A stretch of 64,000 nt of DNA, from the NCBI RefSeq assembly GCF_965363235.1, contig NC_134851.1, positions 21,997,847 to 22,061,846 on the forward strand. Direction: 5' to 3'. The stretch comes from Mytilus galloprovincialis (taxonomy: Eukaryota; Mollusca; Bivalvia; Mytilida; Mytilidae). Position numbers and translations under genes: made by a program. Below, in pieces: positions 60,001-64,000 of the stretch (position 1 is the stretch's first letter; every line of letters starts with the position of its first letter). The notes beneath the pieces were generated by a model. It saw nothing but the letters and a program-made list of their open reading frames with translations. It ran no database searches and had not been told where the DNA came from.

Positions 60001-63000
60001 CCACTTATTGTCACTATTGTAATTGGAAGCTTGATGCATTATCCTGATATTTTGAAATTAGATTCATGTGATCTACTCTTCTCTGACTGGTGCATTAAGG
60101 ATAATAGTCGTTTAGCTAAAAAATGCATGGAATTAATTATAGCATTTGTTTTGCTATACGTTTCCTTTTTGTTGATAACAAGACATATTTGGAAATCTAA
60201 TGGACGAAAAAATGGTGAAACGGCAAGGTAAATATATTTCTTAGCTGATATGTTTTGTTACTAAAACTTAATTGATGGATCAGACCAAATGATATGCTAT
60301 GAAATATAAGTTTTTTGTCATGTCTTATTAAATAGCTTCAATTAAATTCTGTGCGTTTCAGTAGAATGTAAGTCGAGACTAATGTTTCAATTCCCTCAAG
60401 CGAAGTAGACCTTAGTAGGGATTGACTAGACTTTAAATGCAATTTCTGATTAAAATAATATAACTCTTCAACTGTTTAAGTTCTTTATACATACGTCGCT
60501 TTCAAATGCTTGGCTCTGAACGTTCCTGATAAAGGTTAGTCTAGTTTATAACGTTTGGTTTTCATATTTTGTTCGAAGATATAACTATAATACTTGACAT
60601 CATCTTTGCAACTTGTATAAACACAACATATTGTATTAAAACCTATTATATTTCAAAATTATAATCAAAAGGCAGTAAATGTTATTTAAGAGTACAAACA
60701 ATCAATTACCAAAATTAAAATAAAACAAAAGGTTGTTCTTTTTTTAAGGGTCATAAGTCTACCACTCAATCAACTATCCGTGCTTCAGGACATGTTTTCT
60801 CAAATACTGAAAAATATAACCCATTTCTATCTATTTCATAGGATATTGATTTCACCCTTCTACTGTGGACTCTTAACTGATTTATCCTTGATACTGAATC
60901 GCAGAAGAGATGACGATGAATATGACATTGTTCACCGTGAGAAGGTAATTATCTAGAGGAACGAAAGATACCAGAGGAACAGTCAAACTTATAGATTGAA
61001 AATAAACTGACAACGCCATGGCTAAAGATAAAAAGACAAACAGACAAATAATAGCAAAGAAGACAAAACAAAGATGACTAAAGATTAAGTAACATCACTA
61101 AAACTGGGGGTGATCTCAGGTGCTCCGGAAGGGTAAGCAGATCCTGCTCCACATATGGCACCCGTCGTGTTGCTTATATACGAAAAAAAAAGATGTTGTG
61201 TGATTGCCAATGAGACAACTCTCCTAAAGAGACCAAAATGTCACAGAATTAACAACTATATATCACCGTACTATGTTATTAAAAATCCGGTAAAAGGGTT
61301 AATTCGGTAGGTCACAATTGTGAAAAGGGAAGGGTATTGTAGTGACGACATAAGGAACATATCCGATATCATCTGGAAGACGGTTATTCATAACGGTCAA
61401 CCAATTCGTGATGGCGTCCGTAAATTTTACGAAGGGATAATTTAACAACTTCACTATTTGGAACTCTTGGTTTAATAGCTATCTAGATAAATTTTAAACC
61501 AATGCATAGAAAAAGGGGTGAAAACTCCCCAAAAGAGCGTCTCATTTGTAATTGCACGTGCATTTGAATGCAAGTTGATCTAGATGCCTTAATAACAGAA
61601 ACGCTGCATATTTTACTGCATCAAATACTCATTTAGACAATCATGTCTCTTCAGTGATGCTGGTTGCCAAAATATTTGAAAATCTCTCCTCTTGTTTTTG
61701 CATATTTGTCAGATTTTCGGAATCCTTTAGTTTTATCCATGCAGTGCTATTAACAATTTGTGCCCACCAATCCTTACCTATCTTTTCATAATTGAAATAC
61801 AAATAGTAGTTTAAAATGCCATCTATGAAAATCTTATTCTACTTCATACTTTTTGACGGCAAACAGGTTAAATGTAACAAAAATCTAGAGAGAATCATTT
61901 CCCTTCAAGTTTTCAATGGCTTCTATCTCGAAAACATGCACATCTGACCCCTATTTTTTTTCTGTTGTTATAGTTCCTTTATTTATATTCTATCAATATA
62001 TATATATCAGTCTTTTTAAACGCTTCTTATTTTGAAACAGAGTAGCAAAAATCCTTAACAGGATGAAGTGGTATAAATCAAGAAGGATAAAAAAGTAAAG
62101 CAAAAGCAGGGCAAGGAATTGGAGCTTTGCATGAGGGAAATACATTCCTTAATTTTGAATAATTTTGTAACAGCAAATTTTAAATACACAAAAATCCATA
62201 GTTTAATGCCAGTACCGAATTATTGGCTACTGGGCTAGTGATACCCTCGGGGATCAGTCCCCCAGCAGAGGCATCGAGCTAGTTGAAGTAATAACATTAA
62301 AATGTTCTGCACCATATACGCATTTCGACAATCAATGAATCTTCAATGATTCTCGAGGCCAAAATATTTGAAAATCAAAAGCTAATTAAAAGGATGAAGA
62401 GCTATACTCAAAAAAGGACAAACAAGTATAGCCGAAGGGAGGGGGTTACATTCCTTAATATTTAATAATTTCAAAATATTTATAACAGCACATTTCTAAT
62501 AACAGAAAATCCGAATTTTCATGCCAGTGTCGAAGTGATACCATCGGGGACTATTAGTCCACCAGTAAAGATATCGACGCAGTGGTAGTTATAACATACA
62601 CGATATTAATTTGTATGCACATGCTGTGGATTCTGACAATTAATGTCTCTTCAATGATACTCGAGGCCAACATATTTGAAAATCCACAGCTTATTAAAAG
62701 GGTGATCGAAGAGCTATCAACAAAACAGATAGAAAACGTATAGCCAGAGCCATGCAAGAAATCAGAGCTTTACATGAGGGAGACAGATTTCTTAATTTTG
62801 AATAATTTCAAAATTTTGTAACAGCACATTTTAATAACACAAAAACCATATTTTCAGAAATCATACTCTTAATAAAAACAGCTAATGTTTGGGAAATTTA
62901 AATAAGTAACATTATTTTGAAAGTTGCTGTGATACGTTACACAACTCTAGTTTAACTAGTACACATACCATGTCAGGTTGTAAATCATGTATTCCGATCA

Positions 63001-63389
63001 TGGTAAAGGTAAAATAACAAGGATAGAAAAAGAAACATTCCACACATATACAATTAAAGATCTAGTTGAAAAGGACAAAAATTCAAAAACTCACAATTAA
63101 AAATAATAGTTTCTTCCGACGTACTATGTCTGTCATGCTTTATATAAAATTGAAATCATGTTTAAAAATATTATCTGTTAAACAATCGTCGAACATTGAA
63201 AATGTAAATACTATTGGAGACATTATAAGACGTTTAGATATAAAACGGTGTTTCGTCTCTTTGAAATTTATCTACCGTATTACAGAAACCGGATGAAACT
63301 AAGAAACATAAAACCCTTTACGCCTGCTGTGCTACAATGTGGCATGAAAATGCAATTGAAATGAAGCAGTTAGTGACATCATTATTAAG
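56930..63389 (+). CDS. Chitin synthase copy B, 5' part (exons 1-5), continues off window
   Basis: Second chitin synthase in tandem with copy A and on the same strand. Coding exons: 56930-57006, 57426-57858, 59176-60227, 60842-60944, 63286-63389 (1769 nt, about 589 residues). All junctions are GT-AG with the same phases as copy A. It starts MAEKPEGSKT and contains LPAFDPASASVVYL, KTSKTVCVINCQRF and LYACCATMWHE, so the frame is intact up to the start of the catalytic domain. The DGD, EDRW and QRRRW exons must lie beyond 64000. The linker after the third membrane segment is about 71 residues shorter than in copy A. Whether the whole gene is functional cannot be judged from this part. Confidence 0.9.
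57426..57858 (+). CDS. CHS B exon 2: N-terminal membrane domain
   Basis: Acceptor TTTACAG, donor GTAAGT, phase 2 in and 0 out. It has a Glu/Asn-rich start, two hydrophobic spans (from ILKIAFAIFL and WIWGLFLVII), the loop HINPPMETP and the cysteine segment NCTICMNETSC with possible N-glycosylation at NCT and NET. It is seven codons longer than copy A exon 2. Confidence 0.92.
59176..60227 (+). CDS. CHS B exon 3: large N-terminal membrane exon
   Basis: Acceptor TTTGCAG, donor GTAAAT, phase 0 in and 2 out, 350 codons. It shares IETLHSVGLSILGF, LPAFDPASASVVYL, RTKTSCIVSF, CDYLCYKTSKTVCVINCQRF and RKNGETAR with copy A exon 3. The hydrophilic linker is reduced to about 50 residues. Conservation is high in membrane and cysteine-rich parts and low in the linker, as expected for two genes both under protein-level constraint. 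Confidence 0.94.
60842..60944 (+). CDS. CHS B exon 4
   Basis: Acceptor TTCATAG, donor GTAATT, phase 2 in and 0 out. It encodes RILISPFYCGLLTDLSLIL and NRRRDDDEYDIVHREK, the same length and phases as copy A 23653-23755. Confidence 0.9.
60952..61485 (-). mobile_element. Reverse-transcriptase element fragment in CHS B intron 4, itself interrupted
   Basis: GGAACGAAAGATACCAGAGG, GACAACGCCATGGCTAAAG, GGGGTGATCTCAGGTGCTCC, CACCCGTCGTGTTGCTTAT, then an inserted AAGATGTGG-family repeat (about 61182-61270), then the element resumes with TCCGGTAAAAGGGTTAATTC and the coding remnant near CGTAAATTTTACGAAGGG. It begins only eight bases after exon 4. Confidence 0.85.
61182..61270 (+). repeat. AAGATGTGG-family repeat nested in the previous element
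   Basis: AAAAGATGTTGTGTGATTGC, CAATGAGACAACTCTCC, GAGACCAAAATGTCACAGAA, TTAACAACTATATATCACCG. A short head-only copy. Confidence 0.85.
61620..62875 (+). repeat. Three serial copies of one repeat in CHS B intron 4
   Basis: Shared landmarks: CTCGAGGCCAA.ATATTTGAAAATC (62353, 62661; diverged at 61665), GAAGAGCTAT, CATTCCTTAATTTTGAATAA and variants (62143, 62451, 62789), ACAGCA.ATTT.TAATA.CA.AAAATCC and ATGCCAGT..CGAA (62206, 62521). Units are about 310 bp apart; the first is interrupted. Confidence 0.78.
63286..63389 (+). CDS. CHS B exon 5: CATMWH motif
   Basis: Acceptor TATTACAG, donor GTAATT, phase 0 in and 2 out. It encodes KKHKTLYACCATMWHENAIE and a short helix ending SLLR. Two codons shorter than copy A exon 5, with a single clear acceptor in place of the A copy's TAGCAG. 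Confidence 0.92.
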
Positions 63390-64000
63390 GTAATTTGAAA
63401 CAATAAATTAATAAATCTTCTGTTCTACTAGTTATGAACGAAATTGACCGAGAGACTGACTTTTTGTGTCGGGATGTATAAGTGACGTGGCCGGGTACTT
63501 ATACATCCCGACACAAAAAGACACAATGAACAGATCTGAGAGTACTCGCAGTTATCTGACAGCTAGTTCAAAGCCACAAACAACTAATAAAAAAATCATG
63601 CATCTAAGACTAAACAATCAATCCGTACACATCCAACATCCAATGGATTTAGTGTAAAGACGTCATAAACAGCCAGAGAAAAAGTGTATACTTGATAAAA
63701 AAAGACTCTATTATTGATACTATGAAGACCAACTAGGAGTGTTTTATTAACTATTTAGATGTTAAACAGACAGTTGAGTTTGCAATTGGACTTTTAGTCA
63801 ATTAGTTAATTAACAGATTCAGGTGACTATCTAGAAAATGTTGTGTTTGCTTTAAATAATTAATGAAAATGTTTGTTCAAAGTGTTATTCAATTTAAAGT
63901 CGTATTTCTTTTTTGAATAATCACACAACATGTAAACACTATTTAATAAATAATGTTATGGAGGTGTTTCAACTTTATATACTACAAAATGAATGATAGA
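63390..64000. other. CHS B intron 5 (partial)
   Basis: Non-coding to the window edge. It contains the 24-bp hairpin (63460-63520) and a dispersed-repeat stretch at about 63534-63660 that gives a short open frame without a domain. Confidence 0.7.
63460..63520. repeat. Perfect 24-bp inverted repeat with 13-base loop
   Basis: Left arm 63460-63483, right arm 63497-63520, no mismatches; core TTGTGTCGGGATGTATAAGT. The loop is GACGTGGCCGGGT. Located 70 bp after exon 5 of CHS B. Confidence 0.97.

Noticed and set aside
1..64000. tRNA or rRNA genes
   Set aside because: No cloverleaf with A and B box sequences and no conserved rRNA segment was recognised by eye; a tRNA scan could still reveal one.

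Overview
The window is AT-rich eukaryotic DNA with spliced genes, long introns and many decayed dispersed repeats. Two things point to a marine bivalve, most likely a mussel of the genus Mytilus. The only real genes are animal-type chitin synthases. The repeat families also look familiar from mussel genomes: a repeat opening with 'AAGATGTGGTATGAGTGCC', a '(TCCG/TTCG)n' element bounded by ATGCCCC/GGGGCAT, and a 'CGCGCGTTTCGTCTAC' element. The species call is from memory, not from a search.

Layout. 1-18778: no gene. This part holds a ~1.7-2.0 kb direct tandem duplication (about 2767-4810 and 4821-6490), a broken reverse-transcriptase element (about 9285-10490) and several dispersed repeats. 18779-42590 (+): a complete chitin synthase gene, 'CHS copy A', rebuilt here as 14 coding exons giving about 1497 residues with the family's expected motifs in order (CATMWH, HVFFDDAF, PGGNKL, DGD, EDRW, QRRRW, SWGTRE). 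42591-56929: no gene, only repeats and duplicated flanking DNA. 56930 to the right edge (+): the first five coding exons of a second, paralogous chitin synthase, 'CHS copy B', which runs off the window.

The two genes come from a tandem duplication of about 38 kb. Their start codons are 38,151 bp apart, and four separate non-coding anchors upstream recur at offsets of 37.9-38.1 kb (8381/46501, 8461/46580, 11301/49381, 16794/54705). The duplicated unit therefore carried at least 10 kb of 5' flank. Intron positions and phases (2,0,2,0,2) match across the five shared exons. The main protein difference is a hydrophilic Q/N/T/S/E-rich linker that is 71 residues longer in copy A.

Neither gene shows the N-terminal myosin head known from some molluscan chitin synthases, and copy B has an in-frame stop just upstream of its ATG. 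Chitin synthases are multi-pass membrane glycosyltransferases that polymerise UDP-GlcNAc; in bivalves they are linked to shell and other extracellular matrix. The introns are crowded with repeats, including a 2.5 kb inverted-repeat-bounded element in intron 6, an 8 x 38 bp minisatellite in intron 12 and a perfect 24-bp hairpin after copy B exon 5. I saw no tRNA or rRNA gene, no CRISPR array and no bacterial feature.
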